From positions 1-64,000 of the forward strand of contig NZ_JAKIHL010000011.1 in NCBI RefSeq assembly GCF_021608135.1: DNA of 64,000 nucleotides. The letters run 5' to 3'. This document shows positions 1-8,921 of the stretch, one piece after another. Source of the stretch: Microaerobacter geothermalis. Its GTDB lineage: Bacteria; Bacillota; Bacilli; DSM-22679. A program made the translations under genes and the position numbers. Each line of letters opens with the position of its first letter. Position 1 is the first letter of the stretch. A model generated the notes under the pieces. The model saw only the letters and a program-made list of their open reading frames with translations, searched no databases and was not told where the DNA came from.

Positions 1-19
1 GATCAGAGACAAACAGTAA

Positions 20-94
20 TTTGATATTCGTGCTCGCAGCAACAGGAATTTGTGCTCAATGATCGATGCTGTCCGTTTAGTTCGCGGGGTCTGA
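20..94 (+). pseudogene. Possible degraded coding fragment at window edge
   Basis: An open stretch of about 24 codons runs to a TGA at 92-94 and reads like protein rather than noise (it ends NLCSMIDAVRLVRGV). It has no start codon with a ribosome site, is preceded by a stop at 17-19, and I cannot assign a family. It may be the eroded end of a transposase or other gene lying beside a dispersed repeat copy. Low confidence. Confidence 0.15.
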
Positions 95-99
95 TATTG

Positions 100-268
100 C
101 TACCACCATAAAGATTTACGACTTACCATTCCCCTGTTCAATTTCCATTATGAGAAGATGACGATGATATAGTAACTAGGTAACTACTGGATGGAATTAT
201 TTTCATGAGAATTTGTGACCCTTCGGGTCATGTAAGTTTAGTTCCGTCTATATATTCCGATTATATAA
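100..268 (-). repeat. Dispersed structured element, copy 1
   Basis: Read on the minus strand, the right edge gives TATAGACGGAACTAAAC, then ATGACCC/GGGTCA as a small hairpin, then ACAAATT and ATGAAAAT. The same succession of words occurs at one end of the copy at 58462-58626. The left edge (ATAAAGATTTACGACTTACC) vaguely resembles the other end type. The rest of 1-342 holds no convincing gene. Confidence 0.5.
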
Positions 269-342
269 AGCAGACAGAATCTCTAACACGCAAGATATTG
301 TTTAAAGAAGTGGAAAATATTGATTCTTCTCTATCAATACCA

Positions 343-1170
343 TTATTTAATTGACCCTTCTATGATCCCCTTAATAATATGCCGTTGCAGAAAGAAGAAG
401 AAGATAAGAAGGGGTATAATCCCTAATATTAAGGCTGCTAAAGCCAAGTCCCATTGCTTCGTATATTGGCCAAAAAAGAAAAAAGTGGCTAATGGAATTG
501 TTCTTAAGTTCTGATCTTGGAGAACTAATAAGGGTAATAGAAAATCATTCCAAATCCATAAACTGTTTAATATGATAATCGTCACAGTGATCGGTTTTAA
601 TAAAGGGAAAACGATTCGCCAGAATACACCGAAGGAAGAACATCCATCTACAATTGCCGCCTCTTCTATTTCCCGCGGTACAGATTTAATAAAACCGTGA
701 TAGAGAAAAATAGAAAACCCAGCTCCAAATCCAAGATACATGATTACAATTCCCGGGATACTATTTAACAACCCCAACTGACTGGTAACCCGAACCAATG
801 GAATCATAATTGACTGAAAAGGGATAACCATTGCCGAAATAAATAAGATAAAGATAATTTTGCTTATCTTATTTGGTGATCTTACTAGACGATACGCAGC
901 CATGGAACAAAAAACGACAATTGCAAGATTGCTAAACACGGTAATTAATAGAGAGTTTAAAAATACCTTTGGGTATTGAAGGCGTCTCCAGGCTTCTACA
1001 TAGTTATTCCATTGGAATTCTTTAGGCCATGCGGCAGTATTTAAGAGGATCTCTGAAAAACTTTTTAAAGAATTAATAATGATAAAATAAAATGGAATCA
1101 AAAAGATTAATCCTAATAGGATAGTTACAATCTCAAGAATAAGAACTCGCTTCGTATATCTTTGTTCCAT
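343..1170 (-). CDS. Carbohydrate ABC transporter permease, MalG type
   Basis: Inner-membrane permease of the CUT1 sugar ABC importer family (binding-protein-dependent transport inner membrane component). The 275-residue protein starts MEQRYTKRV and has about six hydrophobic segments. The cytoplasmic EAA loop that contacts the ATPase is visible as EEAAIVDGCSSFGVF followed by PLLKP near residue 180. Its ATG overlaps the stop of the upstream permease gene by one base (TAATG), so the two are translationally coupled. Usual partners, a solute-binding lipoprotein and an MsmX/UgpC-type ATPase, are not in this window; in Bacillales the ATPase is often shared and unlinked. The substrate is not readable from the sequence. 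The divergent glucan hydrolases suggest an alpha-gluco-oligosaccharide (inference). Confidence 0.9.
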   Translation of the reverse strand: MEQRYTKRVLILEIVTILLGLIFLIPFYFIIINSLKSFSEILLNTAAWPKEFQWNNYVEAWRRLQYPKVFLNSLLITVFSNLAIVVFCSMAAYRLVRSPNKISKIIFILFISAMVIPFQSIMIPLVRVTSQLGLLNSIPGIVIMYLGFGAGFSIFLYHGFIKSVPREIEEAAIVDGCSSFGVFWRIVFPLLKPITVTIIILNSLWIWNDFLLPLLVLQDQNLRTIPLATFFFFGQYTKQWDLALAALILGIIPLLIFFFFLQRHIIKGIIEGSIK

Positions 1171-2054
1171 TAAGCTTCAACCTCCTTCTTTTTTGTATAG
1201 AGAACTTGTAAAGTTGTGATTGTAGCAACAACAACAAAGAATAAGAATGCTTTAGCAGCCCCTAATCCATATCGATTGTTCACAAATGCTTCCGTATAGA
1301 TATTGATTGCCAAGGATTCTGTAGATTTAAATGGTCCTCCGCCTGTTAATGAGAAATTAAGATCAAATATTTTAAATGCCCAAGAAATTGTTAAAAATAA
1401 ACAAATGGTAATCGCTGGCCTGATTAAAGGCAAGATTATATATTTTAATAAATCCCAACCATTTGCTCCATCAATACGTGCTGCTTCTATCACTTCATCA
1501 GGAATATTTAATATTGCCGCAATATAAATAACCATCACATATCCGGCACCCTGCCATACACTTACAATAACAATTCCCCAGAAGGCAGTCGTTGCATCAC
1601 CCAACCAAGGTAATTGAAACAATGAAAAACCGGTCAATTCTCCTATTGCCGCAAATCCTTTAACAAAAATAAATTGCCATATAAATCCTAATAGGAGGCC
1701 GGCAATTAGATTGGGTATAAAAAAAACCGTTCGCAATATATTTTTTGCTTTAAGCTTTTGTGTTAACAGTAAGGCTAAAAGAAATCCAAGCGAGTTCGTA
1801 AAAAATACAGAGGCCAATGTAAATTTGATTGTAAATAAAAACGAATCTCTCACTTGCAAATCATTTTTAAAGATTTGAATAAAATTATTTAATCCGTTCC
1901 ATTCAATTGTACCTGAAACCCCATTCCAGCTCGTCAACGAATAGTACATCCCTAAAACAAACGGAATTAAAACAATCATGCTGAATACAAAAAAAACCGG
2001 ACCGACAAAAGAAGTATAGATTAGAGCCTGAGTAAATTTTCTTTTGCTAAACAT
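1170..2054 (-). CDS. Carbohydrate ABC transporter permease, MalF type
   Basis: Partner permease of the CUT1 sugar importer, 294 residues from MFSKRKFTQALIYTS. I chose the ATG at 2054 because AAGGAGGTGAAATTT precedes it directly. An upstream in-frame start at 2192 would add 46 residues that run through the repeat-rich control region and look non-coding. Six or so membrane segments; the EAA motif is EAARIDGANGWDLLKYI followed by LPLIRP near residue 200. It is the first gene of a leftward two-gene operon with no solute-binding protein gene upstream, which is unusual for this family, where the binding protein normally precedes the permeases. Function confident at family level, substrate inferred only from context. 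Confidence 0.9.
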   Translation of the reverse strand: MFSKRKFTQALIYTSFVGPVFFVFSMIVLIPFVLGMYYSLTSWNGVSGTIEWNGLNNFIQIFKNDLQVRDSFLFTIKFTLASVFFTNSLGFLLALLLTQKLKAKNILRTVFFIPNLIAGLLLGFIWQFIFVKGFAAIGELTGFSLFQLPWLGDATTAFWGIVIVSVWQGAGYVMVIYIAAILNIPDEVIEAARIDGANGWDLLKYIILPLIRPAITICLFLTISWAFKIFDLNFSLTGGGPFKSTESLAINIYTEAFVNNRYGLGAAKAFLFFVVVATITTLQVLYTKKKEVEA

Positions 2055-2122
2055 AAATTTCACCTCCTTCCTTATTTTAAAAATTAAAAATTTAAAGAAA
2101 CACAGATTAAATTGTTCACAAG

Positions 2123-2156
2123 GGTGGAAAATATTGAACGGTGGAAAATATTGAAC
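2123..2156. promoter_or_regulatory. Tandem 17-bp repeat, candidate operator
   Basis: GGTGGAAAATATTGAAC occurs twice head to tail (2123-2139 and 2140-2156). The 10-bp piece AATATTGAAC recurs inverted as GTTCAATATT at 2177-2186, and GGGTGGAA at 2122-2129 is inverted as TTCCACCC at 2165-2172. The cluster lies between the divergent permease operon and the glycosidase gene, where a pathway-specific regulator would bind. The regulator is not in the window. Confidence 0.55.
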
Positions 2157-2235
2157 GCAAATAATTCCACCCATGTGTTCAATATTATCCATGGTTAATT
2201 GAACATTGCGAAAATTATAATGAATTAAACTATGA

Positions 2236-2249
2236 TGAAAACGATCACA
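2236..2249 (+). promoter_or_regulatory. CcpA cre site
   Basis: TGAAAACGATCACA matches the CcpA consensus TGWAANCGNTNWCA at every defined position. It sits 45 bp before the start codon of the GH27-like gene and overlaps a possible -10 (TATGAT, 2231-2236), a position suited to repression by preferred sugars. This is a pattern match only; binding is inferred. Confidence 0.7.
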
Positions 2250-2293
2250 CTACTGATTTTCTTTTTTTAATTCATTAATTGGGAGGAGATGCA

Positions 2294-4633
2294 ATGTCCA
2301 TCTGGAAAGCAAAGAAAATCGCGGGTCGAGTAGGGAATGTTTTGTTAGCTTTATCGTTGCTGGCATTAGTAGGAACTGAAACCGTTTTAGCAAGAGATAG
2401 TACACCTATACGAAACGGATCCGGTCCAATGTATTGGATTGGCTATGAGTATCCGTTTACTACAGATAGTCCATTAACAGAATCACGTTGGCAAGCAAAC
2501 ATCGATTGGATAGCTGATAACTTCAAATCTTATGGGTACGATATGGTTAGCACGGACGGTTGGATTGAAGATTCTACGAAAACCAATCAAAATGGATATA
2601 TTCTTAGTTACAATGATTCTTGGACAAATGATTGGCAATATTGGGTAAACTATGTCGAACAAAAAGGTTTGAAAATGGGAGTGTATTATAATCCGCTATG
2701 GGTAACTCAAGCCGCTGTGAATGATCCGGCCAAAGTTGTCATAGGAACCAGCACCCCTATTAGTAGTATAGTTACTTCCGGAGACTTCTTTAACGGGAAT
2801 CCAGATCCGGAAAAGCAGCTTTATTGGGTAGATGTGACAAAGACTGGAGCTAAAGAATATATACAAGGATATGTGAATTATTTTAAAAATATGGGAGTAA
2901 AATTTTTACGTATCGATTTCTTGTCTTGGTATGAGTCAGGAACAGCAGCAGGCGCTCCTTCCGGAGCAATCGCTCATGGCTCATCGAACTATGAAACAGC
3001 ATTAAGTTGGATAGAAGAAGCTGCCGGGACTGACATGACGATTAGTCTTGTAATGCCAAATCTCTATAATCATGCAAATGTAGAGAAAAAATATGGCGAT
3101 ATGATTCGGATTGCTGATGATGTTGCTACAGGTGGATGGGAGCAGCTTAGTCAAGGTAGTTTTGGGGACTTGAGACAAACTTGGCAGGATCATTGGTCTC
3201 AATGGGCTAATCCATTCCAAGGGTTTACCGGATTTTCAGACATATCTGGCAGAGGGTCTATGATCCTAGACGGAGATTTTTTGCGAATGAATACATTTAC
3301 AGGTCCTTATGCAGATTATGAAAGAAAATCTGCTGTATCTTTATATACGATGGCGGGTTCTCCTATTGCTATTGCGGATCAATATGACACCATAGGGAAT
3401 AACTCGAAATATTATCAAAACAAGGAATTAATTGCATTAAATCAAGATGGATTTGTAGGAAAGCCAATTTACTATAACGGAAATGCATATGAGCCTACAA
3501 CATCAGGTTCACCTGATACAGGGAGCCGCGATACCGAAAGATGGATAGGGCAGACCTCTGATGGAAATTGGGTAGCCGCATTATTTAACCGATCGGATAA
3601 CACAAAAGTTCAGTCGATAGATTTTGCTTCCATACTGGGACTTACTAATGGTGCGTCTGTAAGAGACTTATGGTCAAGTACAGATCTTGGATTTAAAACC
3701 AACCAAACCGTAACACTTAACCCTCATGATGTGAGTGTTGTAAAAATTATACCGAACAATCCTGACCCAACGATAAACCGATATGAAGCAGAAGTAGCAA
3801 CTTTCCGAGATGGAGCTAACTTCAACAATAATCATCTAGGGTATTCAGGGGAAGGATTTATTGACAAACTGGAATCAGGGTCCGAGGGTTCAAATGTTGT
3901 ATTTGCAGTAAAGGCGACTAGTACAGGAAACTATAATTTAAATCTTAGATACGCAAATGCAATGGGTTATACCAGCACTGCTACTTATACTGTTAATGAT
4001 GAAGTAAACAATATACTTGGAACCGGAAAAATTTCATTGCCAAATCTAAACAATTGGGACACATGGGGAAATGCAAATCTAACCATTCCGCTCTCACAGG
4101 GAATAAATCTAATTACCATATCTCGTAATTCAGATGATTTAGGTGCATTTAATTTAGATTATATTGAATTGGATAACCGTACCCCTCAACCGGTCAATCG
4201 TGTTGTAAATCCTGGATTTGAAACTGGGGATATTACTGGTTGGATTGAATGGCACCCGACAGGTCAAGTTGCTTCATATGGGGTTGACTCTTACGATGTT
4301 CACAGTGGAAACTATAAATTGTATTTCTGGAATACTTCGCCTTATGAACAAAGCGTTCACCAAATATTTAATGACCTTCCAAATGGTAGTTACAATGTAA
4401 GTGCATGGGTAAAATTGCAAGCATACTCTGGCGTGGACCCTACTTATTCAAGAATGGAATTAAGCAACTATGGTGGAAGTCAGATTAATGTTAACTTCTC
4501 ACCAAGTGCAAATTGGCAACAAATTAACACGACGGTAAATATTACAAACGGACAGCTTGATTTAGGCTTCTACCTTAATGCAGACGGGAATACTTCTCTG
4601 CAAATTGATGATGTTATCATTTCAAAACAATAA
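2294..4633 (+). CDS. Secreted GH27-like alpha-glycosidase with two carbohydrate-binding modules
   Basis: A 779-residue exported enzyme. ATG 2294 follows GGGAGGAG (2281-2288); a TTG at 2279 would overlap that site. Residues 1-35 form a signal peptide ending near VLA. Residues ~45-490 resemble clan GH-D barrels: FLRIDFLSW places the likely nucleophile at Asp208, and RIADDV places the acid/base at Asp276. The Trp/Tyr-rich start (GPMYWIGYEYPF) and the lack of the Cys-flanked alpha-galactosidase motif suggest the isomalto-dextranase side of GH27 rather than a classic alpha-galactosidase. Residues ~495-630 (RYEAEVA... to LDYIELDN) look like a CBM35, and ~634-779 (VVNPGFETGDITGW) like a CBM4/9/22-type sandwich. 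The neighbouring GH15 enzyme and sugar permeases support alpha-glucan breakdown. Family call is fairly sure, dextran specificity is inference. Confidence 0.72.
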   Translation: MSIWKAKKIAGRVGNVLLALSLLALVGTETVLARDSTPIRNGSGPMYWIGYEYPFTTDSPLTESRWQANIDWIADNFKSYGYDMVSTDGWIEDSTKTNQNGYILSYNDSWTNDWQYWVNYVEQKGLKMGVYYNPLWVTQAAVNDPAKVVIGTSTPISSIVTSGDFFNGNPDPEKQLYWVDVTKTGAKEYIQGYVNYFKNMGVKFLRIDFLSWYESGTAAGAPSGAIAHGSSNYETALSWIEEAAGTDMTISLVMPNLYNHANVEKKYGDMIRIADDVATGGWEQLSQGSFGDLRQTWQDHWSQWANPFQGFTGFSDISGRGSMILDGDFLRMNTFTGPYADYERKSAVSLYTMAGSPIAIADQYDTIGNNSKYYQNKELIALNQDGFVGKPIYYNGNAYEPTTSGSPDTGSRDTERWIGQTSDGNWVAALFNRSDNTKVQSIDFASILGLTNGASVRDLWSSTDLGFKTNQTVTLNPHDVSVVKIIPNNPDPTINRYEAEVATFRDGANFNNNHLGYSGEGFIDKLESGSEGSNVVFAVKATSTGNYNLNLRYANAMGYTSTATYTVNDEVNNILGTGKISLPNLNNWDTWGNANLTIPLSQGINLITISRNSDDLGAFNLDYIELDNRTPQPVNRVVNPGFETGDITGWIEWHPTGQVASYGVDSYDVHSGNYKLYFWNTSPYEQSVHQIFNDLPNGSYNVSAWVKLQAYSGVDPTYSRMELSNYGGSQINVNFSPSANWQQINTTVNITNGQLDLGFYLNADGNTSLQIDDVIISKQ

Positions 4634-4688
4634 AGAAGAATTAGTTCAGATGGAGTTTTTAACAATCAATTAAAATTAAAGCTTTGGA

Positions 4689-4724
4689 AAAAAGGGACAT
4701 ATTCTTGATTCATGTCCCTTTTTC
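4689..4724 (+). terminator. Rho-independent terminator after GH27-like gene
   Basis: A 12-bp stem AAAAAGGGACAT / ATGTCCCTTTTT (4689-4700 and 4712-4723) with the T-run built into the right arm. It lies directly before the ribosome site of the GH15 gene, so the second enzyme depends on read-through or on a promoter I could not identify. Confidence 0.75.
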
Positions 4725-4740
4725 CACAAAAGGAGGATAA

Positions 4741-7497
4741 ATGATGTTTCGGAGAAGAATTTTATCCAGTTTTCTCGTCGTCATCATGGTAATGTCTACT
4801 TTGTTGTTTTGGGCACCTAACTCCCTTGCCACGTCTCATACTCTGCCAACCGATCAATCCGTGACTAGCTTATACATGTCCAACTGGAAGGATGCCGTCA
4901 ATATTTGGATGGCAAGCGAGTTGGCGCAAACAGACACCGGAAACTATGGGCCGCGAATCGGAGAAATGAGAATTGATAATGACTATGCCACCAATCAAAT
5001 TAACGATTACTCCTCTTTTTTTCGCGATGAGTCAAACATGGTAAAATATACTCAACCAAATAACTTTGCCTCGGAAGCTTATTATGATGAACAGGGAATT
5101 CTTCAAACAAGATATTTAGCTTACAGCGGCAGCAGCCTTCCTATTGTTGTAGAAAAAGATTTTGCCATGGTGCCAAACGAAGATTTTTTAATCGCTACTT
5201 ATACTTTTACTAACAATGGAACCAGTGCGATTAACTTCAATGTGCTTGAGCAGATCCATGTAAACAATAAGTCAATAGGTGGAACGAACAATGTCCAACA
5301 TGGATGGTACGATAATACTAGAAATACTTTATTTGTAGATATGAGTAGTTCCGGTCAATATTACCTGGCATTAGGCGCATTTCAAACAGTCGATGGATAT
5401 CAAGTGGCCGACGATACGAAATCCGACATTACCCAAAACGATGTTGCTCCTTGGTATACTTTTGATAATAATGGAACGGTCAAAAACAATGGTGAAGTCT
5501 ACGCTGTTGATATAAGTATAGCTTTTCAGGACTTAGTAAATATTCCGGGAAATAGTTCTGTTTCTGTTTCCTTTGTGGCAACTGTTCAGGATACGTTATC
5601 AAATGCACAAAGTTCAGTAGATCGAGCTTTGGCTCAAACACCACAATATTGGTTTACGCAAACAGCGAATTCCTACACCAATTGGCTAAGCGGGGGGAAG
5701 AATGTAAATTTTGCGGATCAGGGAATCAATACAGCATACAAAAGGGCATTGGTTACCATCAAAAACTCCATCAATCCTACTTATGGTGCTACACCTGCCA
5801 CGACCAATCCCATAGCATATGGCTATAAGGTATGGGCCAGAGACTCTGCGGTTACTGCAATGATATTGGACCAAGCCGGCTTCCACGATGAAGCGAAAAA
5901 ATATTGGTATTGGTTGCAGGATCGTCAAGAATCGGATGGGACTTTTAAAACAACCTTTGATTTCTGGACCAATGCCTACGTCCCTTTTGTTGAACCGGAG
6001 CATGATTCTATTGGTATTTTCTTAGTTGGAGCCTATCAGCATTACAAAATGACCGGAGATACTGCTTTTCTAAACAACATATGGGATAAATATCGAAAGT
6101 CAGCTGATTTCGTATGGTCCAATCTTGGCTCTGATCCTTACGGATTCGGTGAGGAGGATGCGAGTATCTGGGAAGAACAAATAGAATATAATGCGTTTAC
6201 TCAAGGATTGTATGTGGCCGGATTAGATGCTGCACAGTACATGGCAAGAGCCAAGAATTTATTTAGCTTGGCAGATGATTATAACGGTGCAGCAAGTAAA
6301 ATAAGATCCAACATTCAAAAGGAGGATACTTGGAATCCGTCAGGGCTTTGGAATGTAAACAGCGGCTATTACAATCGAGCTGTTAATTTGGATGGTACGC
6401 CGAGAACTTTAGTAGATGGTTCATCTAATGCTCTGATCGTTTATGGAGTGGTAGATGCTGATTCCTCCAGGGCAAACAGTCACGTAAACAAAATTAAAAC
6501 TAACCTGCAGCAAGACAATTACGGCATTGCTCGATATGACGGGGACACGTTCTATTATACAGCTCCGTTTAGCCCGGCCGGTAATGAGGCGTTAAGCGAT
6601 GAACCTACCTGGCCGCAAATGAGTGCATACGTTGCTCTTCATCATATATACAGAGGGGAATATGGAACTGCCTTACAATACCTGAAATGGATGGTTTCTC
6701 GAATGGCAGCAGGGTATATGGCGCAAGGGGAAGCCGTATCACGCATTACTTTAAAACCTCTGCCAAGCACCATGGTTGAGCCGGTTACAGCCGCGTGGTT
6801 TGTTGTTACAGCTTTAGCGTATGAGGGTAGGGCTGATCTGCGTATTATTCCGCCTCAATTTAATTCAGGGGCTTATAAAACGATAAATGTGACGACCAAT
6901 GTAGCGAGTGATTTGCCACAGTGGAGTAATGTACCATATTATCATGACAAGATAGGAGATACTGCATCAGGTTCCGGTGATACCGATATTGCTAAAATTT
7001 ATGTTTCAAATGACACGAATAACTTGTATGTCAGGATAAAAAATCAAAGTGGTCAACTGTCCGGATTTAACACACCTCCTCGTTTTGCAATGCTGGTATA
7101 TGCGGATGATTTCAAAGGCGGTACTGCAAAATCCAGTAGCAACGGAATGTATGGTGGTTCCCTTGACCGACCCATGCAGTACATGGTGGGGCGCTGGAGT
7201 GATTCCGACACCTTTGCGAAGTTCTATGTAAGTGGCGGGAATTGGACATTTGATCAGTTTGTTTCCGGTGTAATCAAACCCCAATGGGATCCGAATTCCG
7301 GGAATATTGAAATGGCCATTCCGCTTTCCGAATTCTCAAGCACCGGATCGGTTAGTACCGGTGATTTCAGCAACTTGAATATTGTACTTGTTCGACAAGA
7401 TCCAAATAGCTTGAATTGGTCCGAAGACGATGTAATCGCTCTGCATTATCGTGTCATGACATCGGGAGAACAATGGTACTATGGCAATGTTGAATAA
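4741..7497 (+). CDS. Secreted GH15 glucodextranase/glucoamylase-like enzyme
   Basis: A 918-residue exported exo-alpha-glucosidase, preceded by AAAGGAGG. Signal peptide at residues 1-31 (basic start, hydrophobic run, cut near SLA). Residues ~35-330 are the beta-sandwich N-domain of bacterial GH15; ~335-710 are the (alpha/alpha)6 barrel, seen in GYKVWARDSAV, WYWLQDRQESDGTF and the paired catalytic positions WEEQIEYNAF (Glu478/479, general acid) and TMVEPVTAAW (Glu680, general base). The roughly 200-residue spacing fits Arthrobacter glucodextranase. Residues ~715-918 resemble the C-terminal beta domain of glucodextranases (DIAKIYVSNDTNNLYVRI), which plain glucoamylases lack. It would release glucose from the non-reducing ends of alpha-1,6- (or alpha-1,4-) glucans outside the cell. 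Its partner is the upstream GH27-like enzyme. Confidence 0.82.
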   Translation: MMFRRRILSSFLVVIMVMSTLLFWAPNSLATSHTLPTDQSVTSLYMSNWKDAVNIWMASELAQTDTGNYGPRIGEMRIDNDYATNQINDYSSFFRDESNMVKYTQPNNFASEAYYDEQGILQTRYLAYSGSSLPIVVEKDFAMVPNEDFLIATYTFTNNGTSAINFNVLEQIHVNNKSIGGTNNVQHGWYDNTRNTLFVDMSSSGQYYLALGAFQTVDGYQVADDTKSDITQNDVAPWYTFDNNGTVKNNGEVYAVDISIAFQDLVNIPGNSSVSVSFVATVQDTLSNAQSSVDRALAQTPQYWFTQTANSYTNWLSGGKNVNFADQGINTAYKRALVTIKNSINPTYGATPATTNPIAYGYKVWARDSAVTAMILDQAGFHDEAKKYWYWLQDRQESDGTFKTTFDFWTNAYVPFVEPEHDSIGIFLVGAYQHYKMTGDTAFLNNIWDKYRKSADFVWSNLGSDPYGFGEEDASIWEEQIEYNAFTQGLYVAGLDAAQYMARAKNLFSLADDYNGAASKIRSNIQKEDTWNPSGLWNVNSGYYNRAVNLDGTPRTLVDGSSNALIVYGVVDADSSRANSHVNKIKTNLQQDNYGIARYDGDTFYYTAPFSPAGNEALSDEPTWPQMSAYVALHHIYRGEYGTALQYLKWMVSRMAAGYMAQGEAVSRITLKPLPSTMVEPVTAAWFVVTALAYEGRADLRIIPPQFNSGAYKTINVTTNVASDLPQWSNVPYYHDKIGDTASGSGDTDIAKIYVSNDTNNLYVRIKNQSGQLSGFNTPPRFAMLVYADDFKGGTAKSSSNGMYGGSLDRPMQYMVGRWSDSDTFAKFYVSGGNWTFDQFVSGVIKPQWDPNSGNIEMAIPLSEFSSTGSVSTGDFSNLNIVLVRQDPNSLNWSEDDVIALHYRVMTSGEQWYYGNVE

Positions 7498-7578
7498 TGA
7501 TCAGCCCTAACAGCCTGGAATGGAGTGAAGCATTCAGGGATACACTATAGAAAGGGCCGGGACAAATTATGGCTCATA

Positions 7579-7608
7579 TTGCCAAATGAGGGATAAAAAA
7601 AGTAAAAT
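7579..7608 (+). promoter_or_regulatory. Candidate sigma-A promoter for the pgk operon
   Basis: TTGCCA, 18-bp spacer, TAAAAT, about 90 bp before pgk. It fits transcription of pgk starting inside the gap after the GH15 gene. Confidence 0.45.
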
Positions 7609-7635
7609 AGAGAAGAAATCGTTAGACGGGTTGCA

Positions 7636-7660
7636 GAGGAGAATGAGATTCTCCTCTTTT
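7636..7660 (+). terminator. Stem-loop in pgk leader, terminator or attenuator
   Basis: Stem GAGGAGAAT / ATTCTCCTC (9 bp, 3-base loop) followed by TTTT. It lies between the candidate promoter and pgk, so it either ends transcripts from the glucan genes or is part of the pgk leader. Confidence 0.45.
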
Positions 7661-7698
7661 GCTATGTCGTTGCCGGAAATGAAAGGAGGATACCCTCA

Positions 7699-8880
7699 AT
7701 GAATAAAAAGTCAGTAAAAGATGTGGATGTAAAGGGAAAAAGAGTCTTTTGTCGGGTGGATTTTAATGTTCCCCTACAGGATGGCGCCATTACAGATGAT
7801 ACCCGAATTCGGGCAGCTATTCCAACTATCCAGTACCTTCGGGAACAGGGAGCCAAGATTATTCTGGCCAGCCACTTGGGACGTCCTAAAGGAAAAGTGG
7901 TAGAGGCGATGAGATTAACTCCCGTAGGACAGAGATTAAGTGAACTGTTGGGTGTTCCGATCGGCATTGCTTCTGAAGCCGTTGGACCTGAAGTGGAGAA
8001 TCGGGTATCCGAACTCCAGGAAGGGGATATTCTGCTCCTTGAAAATGTCCGCTTTTATCCCGGTGAAGAAAAAAATGATCCGGAATTGGCCAAGTCATTT
8101 GCCAAGTTGGCCGATCTCTATGTGAATGATGCTTTTGGAACAGCCCATCGCGCCCATGCTTCAACGGCAGGAGTGGCCGAGTATCTCCCGGGAGTGGCAG
8201 GATTGTTAATGGAAAAGGAACTGGAAGCATTAGGAAAAGCTCTATCTAATCCGGATCATCCATTTACCGCCATTATTGGTGGAGCCAAGGTAAAGGATAA
8301 AATTGGAGTGATAGAAAATCTGTTGAACAAGGTTGATCACCTGTTGATCGGCGGGGGCTTAGCCAATACCTTTATTTTGGCGAACGGTTTTCCGGTTGGC
8401 AACTCGCTGGTGGAAGAAGAGAAGGTAGAATTGGCCCAATCCCTGTTGAAGAAAGCGAAAGAAAAGGGTGTGGAATTCCTTATTCCCGTGGATGTTGTCG
8501 TTGCCGATCGGTTCGCCCCAGATGCCACCACCCAGGTGGTAAATGTGGAGGAAATCCCGGAAGGATGGCAGGTATTGGACATTGGTCCTAATACCATTGA
8601 TCTGTATCGAAAAGTCATTTTGGAATCAAAATTAGTGATGTGGAACGGCCCCATGGGAGTCTTTGAAATGGAGCTTTTTGCCCAAGGAACCTTTAATGTG
8701 GCCAGGGCCATGGCAGATGCCGAGGGGATGACCATTATCGGCGGTGGAGATTCGGTAGCGGCGGTTGAAGAGGGGGGCTATGCCGAATACATTAACCATA
8801 TTTCCACAGGGGGTGGGGCTTCCCTTGAATTTATGGAAGGAAAGGAACTGCCCGGCGTTTCCGTATTGCAGGATAGGTAG
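7699..8880 (+). CDS. pgk: Phosphoglycerate kinase
   Basis: Cytoplasmic glycolytic enzyme converting 1,3-bisphosphoglycerate and ADP to 3-phosphoglycerate and ATP. It has 393 residues, the normal length. Visible signatures are [49 protein letters not shown] (as [15 protein letters not shown]), [20 protein letters not shown] (as [10 protein letters not shown]) and the C-terminal [11 protein letters not shown] and [10 protein letters not shown]. Start ATG 7699 follows AAAGGAGG. First gene of pgk-tpiA-gpmI-eno. In most Bacillales cggR-gapA lies directly upstream; here that place is taken by the glucan enzyme gene. Confidence 0.98.
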   Translation: MNKKSVKDVDVKGKRVFCRVDFNVPLQDGAITDDTRIRAAIPTIQYLREQGAKIILASHLGRPKGKVVEAMRLTPVGQRLSELLGVPIGIASEAVGPEVENRVSELQEGDILLLENVRFYPGEEKNDPELAKSFAKLADLYVNDAFGTAHRAHASTAGVAEYLPGVAGLLMEKELEALGKALSNPDHPFTAIIGGAKVKDKIGVIENLLNKVDHLLIGGGLANTFILANGFPVGNSLVEEEKVELAQSLLKKAKEKGVEFLIPVDVVVADRFAPDATTQVVNVEEIPEGWQVLDIGPNTIDLYRKVILESKLVMWNGPMGVFEMELFAQGTFNVARAMADAEGMTIIGGGDSVAAVEEGGYAEYINHISTGGGASLEFMEGKELPGVSVLQDR

Positions 8881-8921
8881 CCCTATCTATCGTACAAACA
8901 TGATCTCGGAGGTGTGATGAA

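Noticed and set aside
1303-1527. Plus-strand ORF of 74 codons inside the MalF-type gene
   Set aside because: It lies antisense to a clear gene, has no ribosome site or recognisable family, and is a shadow frame.
1170-2192. Longer MalF-type start at 2192
   Set aside because: It would translate the operator repeats, has no ribosome site, and adds 46 residues foreign to the family. ATG 2054 has a strong AAGGAGG.
7536-7563. CggR-like half-sites (CAGGGAT and CGGGAC about 21 bp apart) before pgk
   Set aside because: The CggR operator needs paired CGGGAC-N6-TGTC units. Only one CGGGAC is present and no TGTC follows at the right distance, so a CggR call is not supported.
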